Origin: DASZHJ01 sp035507155
GTDB lineage: Bacteria; Pseudomonadota; Alphaproteobacteria; ATCC43930; CGMCC-115725
Direction: 5' to 3'
DNA: 64,000 nucleotides
NCBI GenBank assembly: GCA_035507155.1
Contig: DATJOK010000213.1
Coordinates: 1 to 64,000 of the forward strand
The number at the start of each line of letters is the position of its first letter. Within the stretch, counting starts at the first letter, position 1. Positions 15,988 to 24,144 of the stretch are shown here, one piece after another. Both the position numbers and the translations under genes were made by a program. The notes below the pieces were generated by a model. That model did not search any database. It saw nothing but the letters and a program-made list of their open reading frames with translations, and was not told the origin of the DNA.

Positions 15988-16695
15988 ATGAACCTGCGCG
16001 AAAAGGCCTATGAGAGCTTCCGGCAGCATCTCCTCAAGAAGAGCTTCCGGCCCGGACAGTTCATCTCGCAGCGCGAGCTGGTGGCGCTCACCGGCCTGCC
16101 GCTGGGCGCGATCCGCGAGATGATTCCGCGTCTCGAGGCGGACGGCCTCATCGTCACGGTGCCGCAGCGCGGCATGCAGATCGCCACCGTCGACCTCAGG
16201 CTGGTGCGCAACGCCTTCCAGCTCCGCCAGGTGCTGGAGCGCGAGGCGGTGGCGCATTTCGTGCGCACGGCGAGCGACGGGGAGATCGCGGCGCTGGTGC
16301 GCGCCCACGCGGCGGTTCTGAAGCGCGCCGAGCGCGGCGAGACCGGCAAGCAGCTCCTCGACGAGGCGCAGATGATGGACTGGCGCTTCCACGACGCCCT
16401 CATCGAGAAGCTCGACAACGAGCTCATCACCGGCATCTATCGCGTCAACACCTTGCGCGTCCGCCTGATCAAGCTGGAGCAGTCGCTGCTCTCGGCGGAG
16501 GTGCTGCTGCCGGCGCTCCGCGAGCACGGCGTGATCCTGGCGGCGCTGGAGGCGCGCGACGCGGCGGCGGCGGTCGAGGCGATGGATCGCCACATCACCA
16601 GCGCGCGGCTCCGCGCCATGGGGATCGCCGGCGGCCCGGAAGCGGCGCCGCGCTCTCCCGCGATCCGTCCGCAGCGCCGCATGGGCACCGGCTGA
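15988..16695 (+). CDS. GntR-family regulator, FCD subgroup
   Basis: 235 residues. The N-terminal winged helix is about 1-70 ('REKAYESFRQHLLKKSFRPGQFISQRELVALTGLPLGAIREMIPRLEADGLI...PQRGMQI'). The FCD helical domain follows (about 78-212), with ligand/metal residues in 'DWRFHDALI' and 'REHGVILAAL'. It is divergent from the sugar importer and leads the fucose-type pathway genes; the stop overlaps the aldolase start (TGATG). Probably a sugar- or sugar-acid-responsive repressor of both units. Confidence 0.92.
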   Translation: MNLREKAYESFRQHLLKKSFRPGQFISQRELVALTGLPLGAIREMIPRLEADGLIVTVPQRGMQIATVDLRLVRNAFQLRQVLEREAVAHFVRTASDGEIAALVRAHAAVLKRAERGETGKQLLDEAQMMDWRFHDALIEKLDNELITGIYRVNTLRVRLIKLEQSLLSAEVLLPALREHGVILAALEARDAAAAVEAMDRHITSARLRAMGIAGGPEAAPRSPAIRPQRRMGTG

Positions 16696-17609
16696 TGCCT
16701 GCCAATCCTTCCCTGCGCGGCGTCTGGCCCGCCGCGCTCACCCCCTTCGACGCGCGCCTCGGCATCGATACCGCGGCGCTCATCGAGCATTGCCGCGCGC
16801 TCCTCGCCGCCGGCTGCCGCGGCATCAGTCTCTTCGGCACCACCGGCGAGGGCACCGCGCTGTCGCCGGACGAGCGCAAGGCGGCGCTCGACGCGGTGGT
16901 CGCCGCCGGCGTCACCGGCGACCGGCTGATGCCGGGGGTGGGCTGCTGCGACGTGCCGTCCACGGTAGCGCTCGGCGCCCATGCGGCGCAGCACGGCGTC
17001 GCCGGGCTGCTGGTGCTGCCGCCCTTCTATCTCAAGGGCGTCAGCGAGGAGGGCGTCTACCGGCACTTTGCCGCCGTCATCGACGGGCTCGGCGCCAGGG
17101 GCGGCAAGGTGCCGCGGCTCTGCCTCTACAATTTTCCCCTCCATACCGGCGTCACGCTCCGGCCCGGGCTGGTGCGGCGGCTCGCCGACGCCTTTCCCGG
17201 CATCGTCGCGGCGGTCAAGGACAGCAGCGCCGACTGGCCGCTCTCCTCGGCCTATCTCGACACGCTTCCCGATCTCGACATCTTCGTCGGCGACGAGAAG
17301 AGCCTGCAGGCGGCGCTCGGCAAGGGCGGCGCCGGCGGCATCAGCGGCATGGCGAATGTCATAGCGCCGGCGCTGGTGGCGCTGTGCAATGCGCCGGCCG
17401 ACGAGCGGGCGCGGCTGCAGGCGCCGGTGTCGAGGGCGACCGACGCGGTGATCGCGCACGCCTTCATTCCGACGGTGAAGGCGGTGCTGGCGGTCCGGCA
17501 TCAGCGGCCCGAGTGGCTGCCCGTGCGGCCGCCGCTCGACCAGGCGCCGCTCGACCTCGGCCGCCGCGTCATCGAGCAGTTCAAGGCGGCGGGCATCGCC
17601 GCGATGTAG
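16695..17609 (+). CDS. Dihydrodipicolinate synthase-family aldolase (2-keto-3-deoxy sugar acid type)
   Basis: 304 residues, a TIM barrel of the class I DapA/NanA superfamily. GTTGEG (48-53) binds the pyruvate carboxylate, Tyr145 in LYNFP is the proton relay, and Lys175 in AAVKDSS is the Schiff-base lysine. Lysine synthesis is unlikely given the neighbours. In this context it would split a 2-keto-3-deoxy sugar acid (for example 2-keto-3-deoxy-L-fuconate) to pyruvate and an aldehyde (inference). It is translationally coupled to the regulator and followed by a FucU-type mutarotase. Confidence 0.88.
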   Translation: MPANPSLRGVWPAALTPFDARLGIDTAALIEHCRALLAAGCRGISLFGTTGEGTALSPDERKAALDAVVAAGVTGDRLMPGVGCCDVPSTVALGAHAAQHGVAGLLVLPPFYLKGVSEEGVYRHFAAVIDGLGARGGKVPRLCLYNFPLHTGVTLRPGLVRRLADAFPGIVAAVKDSSADWPLSSAYLDTLPDLDIFVGDEKSLQAALGKGGAGGISGMANVIAPALVALCNAPADERARLQAPVSRATDAVIAHAFIPTVKAVLAVRHQRPEWLPVRPPLDQAPLDLGRRVIEQFKAAGIAAM

Positions 17610-17622
17610 CGGGAGGCGAGCC

Positions 17623-18066
17623 ATGCTCAAAGGCATCGATCCGCTGCTCAGCCCGGAGCTGCTGCAGGTGATGGCGGCGATGGGGCATGGCGACGAGATC
17701 GCCATCGTCGACGCGAATTTTCCGGCGGCAAGCTGCGCCCGCCGGCTGCTGCGCGTCGAGGGCGCCGACGCGCCGGCGGTTCTCAGAGCCGTGCTCTCGC
17801 TGCTGCCGCTCGACAGCTTCGTGCCGGAGCCGGCGGCGGTGATGGCGGTGGTGGGCGATCCCGACGCGGAGCCGCCGCCGGTCCGGGATTTCCGCGCCGT
17901 GCTGGCGCGCGCCACCGGCAAGCCGGTCGCCGTTCAGGTTCTCGAGCGCTCCCAATTCTATGATCGCGCCCGCGCCGCCTTCGCCATCGTCGCCACCGGC
18001 GAGCGGCGGTTCTACGGCAACATCCTGCTGACCAAGGGCGTCATCGGTCCCGAGGACGGCGCCTGA
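17623..18066 (+). CDS. fucU: L-fucose mutarotase-type protein (RbsD/FucU family)
   Basis: 147 residues with family hallmarks 'LLSPELL.VMA.MGHGDEI.I.DANFPA' (His22 is the expected catalytic residue) and the C-terminal 'YGNILLTKGVI'. RbsD/FucU proteins interconvert alpha and beta anomers of free sugars; FucU acts on L-fucose. The pattern YGNI.L.KGV matches FucU more than RbsD. It sits between an aldolase and an aldo/keto reductase, and its stop overlaps the next start (TGATG), as expected for a pathway that oxidises the pyranose form. Confidence 0.88.
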   Translation: MLKGIDPLLSPELLQVMAAMGHGDEIAIVDANFPAASCARRLLRVEGADAPAVLRAVLSLLPLDSFVPEPAAVMAVVGDPDAEPPPVRDFRAVLARATGKPVAVQVLERSQFYDRARAAFAIVATGERRFYGNILLTKGVIGPEDGA

Positions 18067-19091
18067 TGGCGCGCGAGCGACGCTTCGGCAGCGTGGCGCT
18101 GGGTCCGCTCGGCCTCGGCACCGCGCCGCTCGGCAATCTCTTCGCGCCGGTGGCGGAGAGCGCGGCGGCGGAGACCGTGCGCCAGGCGCTCGCGCTTGGG
18201 GTCGGCTACATCGACACCGCGCCGCATTACGGCAACGGCCTCAGCGAGCATCGGGTGGGGCGCGCGCTCCGCGAGGTGCCGCGCGACCGCTTCGTCCTCT
18301 CCACCAAGGTCGGGCGCCTGCTGAGCGCGGATCCTAAGGCGCCGCGCGACCAGCACGGCTATGTCGGCGTGCTGCCGTTCCGCCAGCGCTTCGATTATTC
18401 CCATGATGGCGCGCTCCGCTCGATCGAGGACAGCCTGCAGCGGCTGGGCCTCGCGCGGATCGACATCGCGCTCATCCACGACATCGATGCCTTCACCCAC
18501 GGGCCGGAGGCGCAGCCGCGGCGCTTCCGCGAGGCCATGGAGGGCGCGCTGCCGGCGCTCGACCGGCTCAGGAGCGAGGGCGTGATCGGCGCCGTGGGTC
18601 TCGGCGTCAACGATGCCGGCGTCTGCCTGCAGGCGCTTCGTCACGGCGGCTTCGACGGCTTCCTGCTCGCCGGTCGCTACACGCTCATCGATCAGTCGGC
18701 GCTCGCCGAGCTGCTGCCGGCCTGCGCCGAGAAGAAAGCCGCCATCATCCTTGGCGGCCCCTACAACTCCGGCATCCTGGCGCGGCCGATCGCCAGTGCC
18801 ACCTATGACTACCGGCCGGCTTCCGCCACGGTGCTGCGGCGGGTCGAGGCGCTCGCCGCGGTCTGCGCGCGATTCGAGGTGCCGCTGCAGGCGGCGGCGC
18901 TGCAGTTCCCGCTCGGCCATCCCGCCGTCGTCGCGGTGCTGCCGGGCGCGCGCAGCCCGGAGGAGGTGGCGGCGAACCAGGGCTTCGCGCGTCACCCGAT
19001 CCCGCCGGAGCTCTGGCAGGCGCTGAAGCAGCAGGGTCTCCTTGCTGCCGACGCGCCGGTGCCGACATCCAGCGCGGAGAGCGCCTTCTGA
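18066..19091 (+). CDS. Aldo/keto reductase, L-fucose / D-threo-aldose dehydrogenase type
   Basis: 341 residues, a TIM-barrel NAD(P)-dependent oxidoreductase. The catalytic tetrad is visible: Asp50 and Tyr55 in YIDTAPHYG, Lys81 in STKVG, and His138 in ALIHDID. The N-terminal 'GPLGLGTAPLGNLF' and insert 'RQRFDYSHDGALRSIEDSL' match the D-threo-aldose 1-dehydrogenase / L-fucose dehydrogenase / pyridoxal dehydrogenase group. It would oxidise the sugar C-1 to the lactone, the substrate of the next gene product. Start and stop overlap both neighbours. Confidence 0.88.
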   Translation: MARERRFGSVALGPLGLGTAPLGNLFAPVAESAAAETVRQALALGVGYIDTAPHYGNGLSEHRVGRALREVPRDRFVLSTKVGRLLSADPKAPRDQHGYVGVLPFRQRFDYSHDGALRSIEDSLQRLGLARIDIALIHDIDAFTHGPEAQPRRFREAMEGALPALDRLRSEGVIGAVGLGVNDAGVCLQALRHGGFDGFLLAGRYTLIDQSALAELLPACAEKKAAIILGGPYNSGILARPIASATYDYRPASATVLRRVEALAAVCARFEVPLQAAALQFPLGHPAVVAVLPGARSPEEVAANQGFARHPIPPELWQALKQQGLLAADAPVPTSSAESAF

Positions 19092-19927
19092 TGCGGATCG
19101 ACGCGCATCAGCACTTCTGGCGGATCGCCCGCGGCGACTACGGCTGGCTGACGCCGGCGCTGGCGCCGATCTACCGGGATTTCGACCTGCCGGATCTGGC
19201 GCCGCATCTTGCCGCCGCCGGCATCACCGGCACCGTGCTGGTGCAGGCGGCGCCCACCGAGGAGGAGACCCGCTTCCTGCTGCGGCTGGCGGCGGAAAGC
19301 GCCGGCGTCATCGGCGGCGTGGTGGGCTGGGTCGATTTCGAGGCGCCCGACGTCGGCGAGCGGCTGCGGCGGCTCGCCGCCAGCCCGTTGCTCTGCGGCG
19401 TCCGCCCGATGATCCAGGATATCGCCGACACCGACTGGATGCTGGAGCGCCGCCTCGAGCCGGCGTTCCGCGCCGTCATCGATCTCGGCCTGCGCTTCGA
19501 CGCGCTGGTGCAGCCGCGTCATCTCGGCAACCTGCGCCGCCTGCTGGACCGCCATCCCGCCTTGCAGGTGGTGGTGGATCATGGCGCCAAGCCCGCCATC
19601 GCCAAGGGCCAGCGCGAGCCCTGGGCGCGCGAGATTCGCGGCCTCGCGCGCGAGTCCCGGGCCTGGTGCAAGCTCTCCGGCCTCGTCACCGAGGCGGGGT
19701 CCGGCTGGGCGGCGTCGGATCTCGAGCCCTATGCCGGCCATCTTCTCGACTGCTTCGGTCCTGCGCGCCTGATCTGGGGTAGCGACTGGCCGGTGGTGAA
19801 TCTCGCCGGCGGCTATCGGGAATGGTGGGAAGCGACGGCGACTCTGCTGCGCGGGCTCTCGGCGCAGGAGCGCGAAGCCGTGCTCGGCGGCAATGCCGAG
19901 CGGTTCTACGGCCTGCAGACGGGTTGA
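19091..19927 (+). CDS. Amidohydrolase-family sugar lactonase (L-fuconolactonase type)
   Basis: 278 residues of the amidohydrolase_2 TIM-barrel family. The metal or substrate residues are seen in DAHQHFW (His6, His8), the barrel His in VVVDHGAKP, and the terminal Asp in WGSDWPV. 'GVVGWVDF' and 'GVRPMIQD' are shared with characterised L-fucono-1,5-lactonases and L-rhamnono-lactonases. It would open the lactone made by the aldo/keto reductase. It is the last gene of the pathway cluster; no sugar-acid dehydratase follows. Confidence 0.9.
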   Translation: MRIDAHQHFWRIARGDYGWLTPALAPIYRDFDLPDLAPHLAAAGITGTVLVQAAPTEEETRFLLRLAAESAGVIGGVVGWVDFEAPDVGERLRRLAASPLLCGVRPMIQDIADTDWMLERRLEPAFRAVIDLGLRFDALVQPRHLGNLRRLLDRHPALQVVVDHGAKPAIAKGQREPWAREIRGLARESRAWCKLSGLVTEAGSGWAASDLEPYAGHLLDCFGPARLIWGSDWPVVNLAGGYREWWEATATLLRGLSAQEREAVLGGNAERFYGLQTG

Positions 19928-20006
19928 GCGGCGCCGTTTCGGTCCCGCTTTGGCATCTCCTTTGCTAGGATCGCGGCACGTCCTCGTCCGCACCTTCCGG
20001 AGAGCC

Positions 20007-20216
20007 ATGGCCCCGCCCGGTATCGGCCACAATCAGGGACCGCCGCTGGAGATCGGCGCCACCTGGCATCAGCATTGCTGGACCAAGGCCCATCGCCGCG
20101 CCTGGAAGACGCCGCCGCGGGAGATCGCGCTCGCCCGCCTCGCCCGCGCCCAGGAGCTCGGCATGAGCTACCACGATTATCAGGCGGTGATCCTCGACCG
20201 CGGCGTCTACCTCTAG
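20007..20216 (+). CDS. Small conserved 'GIGHNQGP' protein
   Basis: A 69-residue protein starting MAPPGIGHNQGPPLE. It is followed by 'W..H.W.KAHR.AW.....EI...R..RA.ELG..Y..Y..V.....', a pattern I know from short uncharacterised alphaproteobacterial proteins. It is soluble, with a helical C-terminal half and no signal. The ATG follows CGGAGAG. The frame is open further upstream to 19893, but that part overlaps the lactonase and is not family-like. Function unknown. Confidence 0.75.
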   Translation: MAPPGIGHNQGPPLEIGATWHQHCWTKAHRRAWKTPPREIALARLARAQELGMSYHDYQAVILDRGVYL

Positions 20217-20367
20217 CGCCATCCTGCCCTTCACAGGGACTGCTGCACCGGACAAGATCATCGCAGCCTGGCGTGGCTTGGCGGGCATCGATCGGGGGCG
20301 CGGATAGCGCGTCACGCCGTTCGCCTGGGCGAGCGACAGTCGGTTCATCGCGAACGAGAGGACGCCC

Positions 20368-20832
20368 ATGGGTGCATCCGTTGCCGATATCAAGAATTTC
20401 ATTCGGATCGACGACCACGTCGGGACTGCCGGGCAACCGACCGCCGAGCAATTCGGGGCGGTGCGTGATGCCGGCTATGCGGCTGTCGTCAATCTGCTGC
20501 CGAGGGAGCAGGACAACGCGCTCAAAGGCGAGGAGGCGCTGATCCGCGACCTCGGCATGGAGTATCACTACATCCCGGTCGTATGGCGCGCCCCGCGACG
20601 GGAGGACTTCGCGGCCTTTTGCGACGTGATGCGCAAGTTGGCGGGGAAGAAGACCTTCGTGCATTGCGCCCTGAACCTGCGTGTGACGGCCTTCTATTCC
20701 TCTTATGCCATGAAGCATCTGGGATGGAGCCGAGATCAGGCGGACGCGCTTCGCGCGCGCGTCTGGGACGTCTATCCGAACTACAAGAGGGACGACACCT
20801 GGCGCGAATTTGTCGCGCTCATCAGCCGATAG
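20368..20832 (+). CDS. Protein tyrosine phosphatase-like protein (DUF442/dual-specificity fold)
   Basis: 154 residues. The N-terminal 'DDHVGTAGQPTAEQFGAVRDAGYAAVVNLLP' is the hallmark of the DSP-like/DUF442 phosphatase group. The P-loop reads VHCALNLRVTAF with Cys100 and Arg105, a CX4R spacing rather than the classical CX5R; the shorter spacing also occurs in the DUF442 group. The C-terminal part is helical. It probably hydrolyses a small phosphorylated substrate or a protein phosphate (inference). It is transcribed alone; the 151 bases before it show no clear promoter. Confidence 0.82.
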   Translation: MGASVADIKNFIRIDDHVGTAGQPTAEQFGAVRDAGYAAVVNLLPREQDNALKGEEALIRDLGMEYHYIPVVWRAPRREDFAAFCDVMRKLAGKKTFVHCALNLRVTAFYSSYAMKHLGWSRDQADALRARVWDVYPNYKRDDTWREFVALISR

Positions 20833-21009
20833 GATAGTCCCGGGTACCAACTGTTGGAGTCCGACCGCGAGGTCCCGCGGATCGGAACCCGTGTCGATTT
20901 TTGGATTGCCTACCCGGGCAGGGCGAGCGGCGGTTCCGTGGTTTGACCGGCCCGGACCGCGCCGGTACGATCCCCGCGCATTCCCGCCGGTGACTCTCGC
21001 ATATTCCCC

Positions 21010-22164
21010 GTGACACCCGCCTTCCGCTTCGATCCGGTGACGCTGCCGCCAGAGTGCCAGTCTCTTCGGGGAGAGGTGCGCGCCTTCCTCGCCGAGGCGA
21101 AGGCGCGCGATCTCTGGTCGCCGGCGGGAGATTTCGCCACCCATCATTCCGCGGCGTTCAGCCAGGCGCTCGGCGAGCGCGGGTGGATCGGCATGACCTG
21201 GCCGCGCCGCTATGGCGGCCACGAGCGGAGCGCGCTCGAGCGCTACGTCGTCACCGAAGAGCTGCTGGTGGCGGGCGCGCCGGTGGCGGCGCATTGGATC
21301 GCCGACCGGCAGAGCGGGCCGCTGCTGCTGCGCTACGGCACCGAGGCGCAGCGGCAGGATTTCCTGCCGCGGATCGCGCGCGGCGAGTGCTTCTTCTGCA
21401 TCGGCATGAGCGAGCCCGATTCCGGCTCCGATCTCGCCTCGATCCGCACCCGCGCCGAGCCGGTGGAGGGGGGCTTCCGCCTCAACGGGCGCAAGGTCTG
21501 GACCAGCCACGCGCATCGCTCGCACTACGCGATCACCCTCTGCCGCACCGCGCCTGCCGACGGCGACCGCCATCACGGTCTCTCCCAGCTCATCGTTGAC
21601 GTGACCCAGCCCGGCGTCACCGTGCGTCCCATCCGCAACCTCGCTGGCGATCTCGACTTCACCGAGGTGACCTTCGACGACGTCTTCATCCCCGCCGATC
21701 GCCTGGTCGGCGCCGCCGGCGAGGGCTGGAAGCAGGTGACGAGCGAGCTTGCCTTCGAGCGCTCGGGGCCGGAGCGCTTCGTCAGCACCTTCCGCCTGCT
21801 GGTGGAGTTCGCCCGCCGCATCGATCTGGTGCAGGACGATCCGCGCGCGCAGGAGGCATTGGGCCGGATCGCCGCCCACCTCTGGACGCTCCGCCGCATG
21901 TCGCTGTCGATCGCCGGCATGCTGCAGGCCGGCGAGATGCCCAATCTCGAGGCGGCGGTGGTGAAGGACCTCGGCAACAGCCTCGAGCGGGAGATCCCCG
22001 AGCTGGTGCGCCTGCTGGTGCCGCGCGGCGCGCGTCCCGGCGTCAACGACGCCTTCGAGGCGACGCTGGCGGAAGCGGTGCTGCACGCGCCGTCCTTCAC
22101 GCTCCGCGGCGGCACGCGCGAGATCCTGCGCGGCATCATCGCCCGCGGGCTGGGGCTCAGATGA
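21010..22164 (+). CDS. Acyl-CoA dehydrogenase-like protein, subunit 1
   Basis: 384 residues with the three-domain ACAD fold. The N-terminal helices include 'GERGWIGMTWPRRYGGHERSALERYVVTEELL'. The FAD-binding middle domain has 'FCIGMSEPDSGSDLASIRTRAE' and 'NGRKVWTSHAHRSHY'. The C-terminal helical domain ends 'FTLRGGTREILRGIIARGLGLR', typical of these enzymes. It begins with GTG and overlaps the next ACAD by 4 bases. Paired shorter ACADs of this kind often form heteromers acting on ring or branched acyl-CoAs (family knowledge); the actual substrate is unknown. Confidence 0.92.
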   Translation: MTPAFRFDPVTLPPECQSLRGEVRAFLAEAKARDLWSPAGDFATHHSAAFSQALGERGWIGMTWPRRYGGHERSALERYVVTEELLVAGAPVAAHWIADRQSGPLLLRYGTEAQRQDFLPRIARGECFFCIGMSEPDSGSDLASIRTRAEPVEGGFRLNGRKVWTSHAHRSHYAITLCRTAPADGDRHHGLSQLIVDVTQPGVTVRPIRNLAGDLDFTEVTFDDVFIPADRLVGAAGEGWKQVTSELAFERSGPERFVSTFRLLVEFARRIDLVQDDPRAQEALGRIAAHLWTLRRMSLSIAGMLQAGEMPNLEAAVVKDLGNSLEREIPELVRLLVPRGARPGVNDAFEATLAEAVLHAPSFTLRGGTREILRGIIARGLGLR

Positions 22165-23201
22165 GCGACACGCTGGTCTACGACAGCGCGCTCCGGCTCT
22201 TCGCCGATCTCGCGACACCGGCCGTCATCAACGCCGCGGAGGCGGGCACCTGGCCGGAGTCCCTCTGGGATGCGGTGACGGCAGGCGGCTTTCTCGACGT
22301 GCTGGACGGCGGCGGCGATGGCGTGCCCGGCGGCGTCGAGGACGCGGTGGCGGTGCTGCGCGCCGCCGGCCGCCACGCGGCGCCGATTCCCCTGCCGGAG
22401 ACCATGCTGGCGCGCTGGCTCGCCCGGCGCGCCGATCTCGTCCTGCCGGAAGGGCCGCTCGCCCTCGTCGTCGAGACGCCGGAGGAGAGTTTCGAGCTCG
22501 GCCGCGACGGCAGGTCCCTGCGTCTTGCCGGCACGGCCGCGGCGGTGCCCTGGGCGCGCCAGGCGCGCGCGATCGTGGTGTCGACGCGCGAGGCGACGGC
22601 GGTGCTGATCCCGGCACTCACCGACATCTCGCCCGGTGCCAACCTCGCCGGCGAGCCGCGGGACGGCGTCCGCTTCGACATGATCCTGCAGCCCGCCGCC
22701 GTGGCGGCGGCGCCCGCCCGCGCCGGCGCTGCCACCGCCTTCCGCCTGGGCGCGCTCTTCCGCGCGGCGCAGATGGCGGGCGCGCTGGAGGCGGCTCTCG
22801 AGCTCGCCGTCACCTACGCCAACGACCGGGTACAGTTCGGCCGCCCGATCGGCAAGTTCCAGGCGATCCAGCAGCAGCTCGCGCTCGCCGCCGAGCAGGT
22901 GGCGGCGTCCGGCGTCGCGGTGGCGGCAGCGGCCTCGGCGGTTGCCGAGGGCGACATCGAGTTCGCGGCCGCAGCGGCGAAGCTCCGGGTCGGCGAGGCG
23001 GCGGGCAAGGTCTGCGACATCGTGCACCAGGTGCACGGCGCGATCGGCTTCACCCACGAGCACCGGCTCCATCACTTCACCCGGCGGCTCTGGTCCTGGC
23101 GCGACGAGTTCGGCGTCGAGAGCCAGTGGGCGCATGATCTCGGCCGGCTGATGGTCGCCGAGGGACCGGATGGACTCTGGCCTTTCCTGGCGGCACGCTG
23201 A
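22161..23201 (+). CDS. Acyl-CoA dehydrogenase-like protein, subunit 2
   Basis: 346 residues. The N-terminal and middle domains are divergent, with only weak FAD-binding signals ('PEETFE...GR.LRLAGTAAAVPWA'). The C-terminal helical domain is clear: 'LAVTYANDRVQFGRPIGKFQAIQQQLA', 'CDIVHQVHGAIGFTHEHRLHHFTRRLWSWRDEFG'. This matches the shorter partner in two-subunit ACADs. It is coupled to the upstream gene by ATGA and followed by an enoyl-CoA hydratase 33 bases later, so the three likely work in one beta-oxidation-like route. Confidence 0.9.
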   Translation: MSDTLVYDSALRLFADLATPAVINAAEAGTWPESLWDAVTAGGFLDVLDGGGDGVPGGVEDAVAVLRAAGRHAAPIPLPETMLARWLARRADLVLPEGPLALVVETPEESFELGRDGRSLRLAGTAAAVPWARQARAIVVSTREATAVLIPALTDISPGANLAGEPRDGVRFDMILQPAAVAAAPARAGAATAFRLGALFRAAQMAGALEAALELAVTYANDRVQFGRPIGKFQAIQQQLALAAEQVAASGVAVAAAASAVAEGDIEFAAAAAKLRVGEAAGKVCDIVHQVHGAIGFTHEHRLHHFTRRLWSWRDEFGVESQWAHDLGRLMVAEGPDGLWPFLAAR

Positions 23202-23234
23202 GGTCGCTAGCCTGCCGCGCGAGGAGAGAACATC

Positions 23235-24023
23235 GTGAGCGACACCATCCGTTTCGAGATCGAGGGGCCGATCGCCACCATCACGCTCAACCGGCCGGAG
23301 CGGATGAATGCCTTCACCTGGGAGATGATCGACGCCTGGGCCGCGGCGCTGGAGGAATGCGGGCGCAACGACGCGGTCTCCGTGGTGATCGTCACCGGCG
23401 CCGGCAAGGCCTTCTGCAGCGGCGGCGACATCGCCGACATGAAGCAGCGCGGCAGCCAGACCGCGCTCCAGCGCAAGCAGGACCTGCAGGCCCACGTCCA
23501 TCGCATACCGCTGACGCTCCAGGCGCTCGACAAGCCGGTCATCACCGCCATCAACGGCGCTGCCACCGGCGCCGGGATGGATCTCGCCCTGATGACGGAT
23601 CTCCGCATCGCCGCCGAGAGCGCGCGGCTCGGCGAGACCTACGTGAAGGTGGGGCTGGTGCCGGGCGCCGGCGGCGCCTGGCTGCTGCCGCGCCTCGTCG
23701 GCGCCGCCAAGGCGCTGGAGCTGTTCTGGACCGGCGATCTCATTGACGCGGAGGAAGCGCTCCGCATCGGCCTCGTCAACCGGGTGGTGCCCGACGCGGA
23801 GCTGCTGCCGGCGACCCGCGCGCTCGCCGAGAAGATCGCCGCCGCGCCGCCGCTCTCGGTGCGCACGATCAAGCGCGCGGTCTACCAGGGCCTGGCGAGC
23901 GATCTCCGCGCCCATCTCGACCTCATCTCCTCCCATTACGCGATCGTGACCGGGTCGGAAGACCACCAGGAGGCGGTCGCGGCGTTTCTCGAGAAGCGGA
24001 AGCCGCGATTCAAAGGGCGGTAG
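23235..24023 (+). CDS. Enoyl-CoA hydratase/isomerase-family protein
   Basis: 262 residues of the crotonase fold: 'ITLNRPERMNAFTWEM', the oxyanion-hole segments 'GAGKAFCSGGDIADMK' and 'AINGAATGAGMDLALMTDLRIA', and 'TYVKVGLVPGAGGAWLLPRLVG'. In the last block, an acidic residue at the hydratase Glu position is replaced by Val/Pro-Gly, seen in several subgroups. Start is GTG after GAGGAGAGAA. It hydrates or isomerises the enoyl-CoA formed by the two-subunit dehydrogenase upstream (context inference). Confidence 0.93.
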   Translation: MSDTIRFEIEGPIATITLNRPERMNAFTWEMIDAWAAALEECGRNDAVSVVIVTGAGKAFCSGGDIADMKQRGSQTALQRKQDLQAHVHRIPLTLQALDKPVITAINGAATGAGMDLALMTDLRIAAESARLGETYVKVGLVPGAGGAWLLPRLVGAAKALELFWTGDLIDAEEALRIGLVNRVVPDAELLPATRALAEKIAAAPPLSVRTIKRAVYQGLASDLRAHLDLISSHYAIVTGSEDHQEAVAAFLEKRKPRFKGR

Positions 24024-24144
24024 GGAGCGGCCGCCCTAAATTGCCACAGCGGCGGCGGCGGCGCCGGGTTGGCGCGGTCGCGCGCCGGAACGACATCTCC
24101 TGCTGGCGTTAGCCGGATGCGGACTGGCCACGAGCAGGCAGGGC

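Noticed and set aside
16695..17609. Lysine-biosynthetic DapA
   Set aside because: It lies in a sugar pathway operon with a FucU-type mutarotase, aldo/keto reductase and lactonase; a catabolic aldolase fits better.
20833..21009. Possible small gene or tRNA-like structure between the phosphatase and acyl-CoA dehydrogenase genes
   Set aside because: The hairpin CCGCG/CGCGG is short, no cloverleaf can be drawn, and the open frames have no ribosome site.
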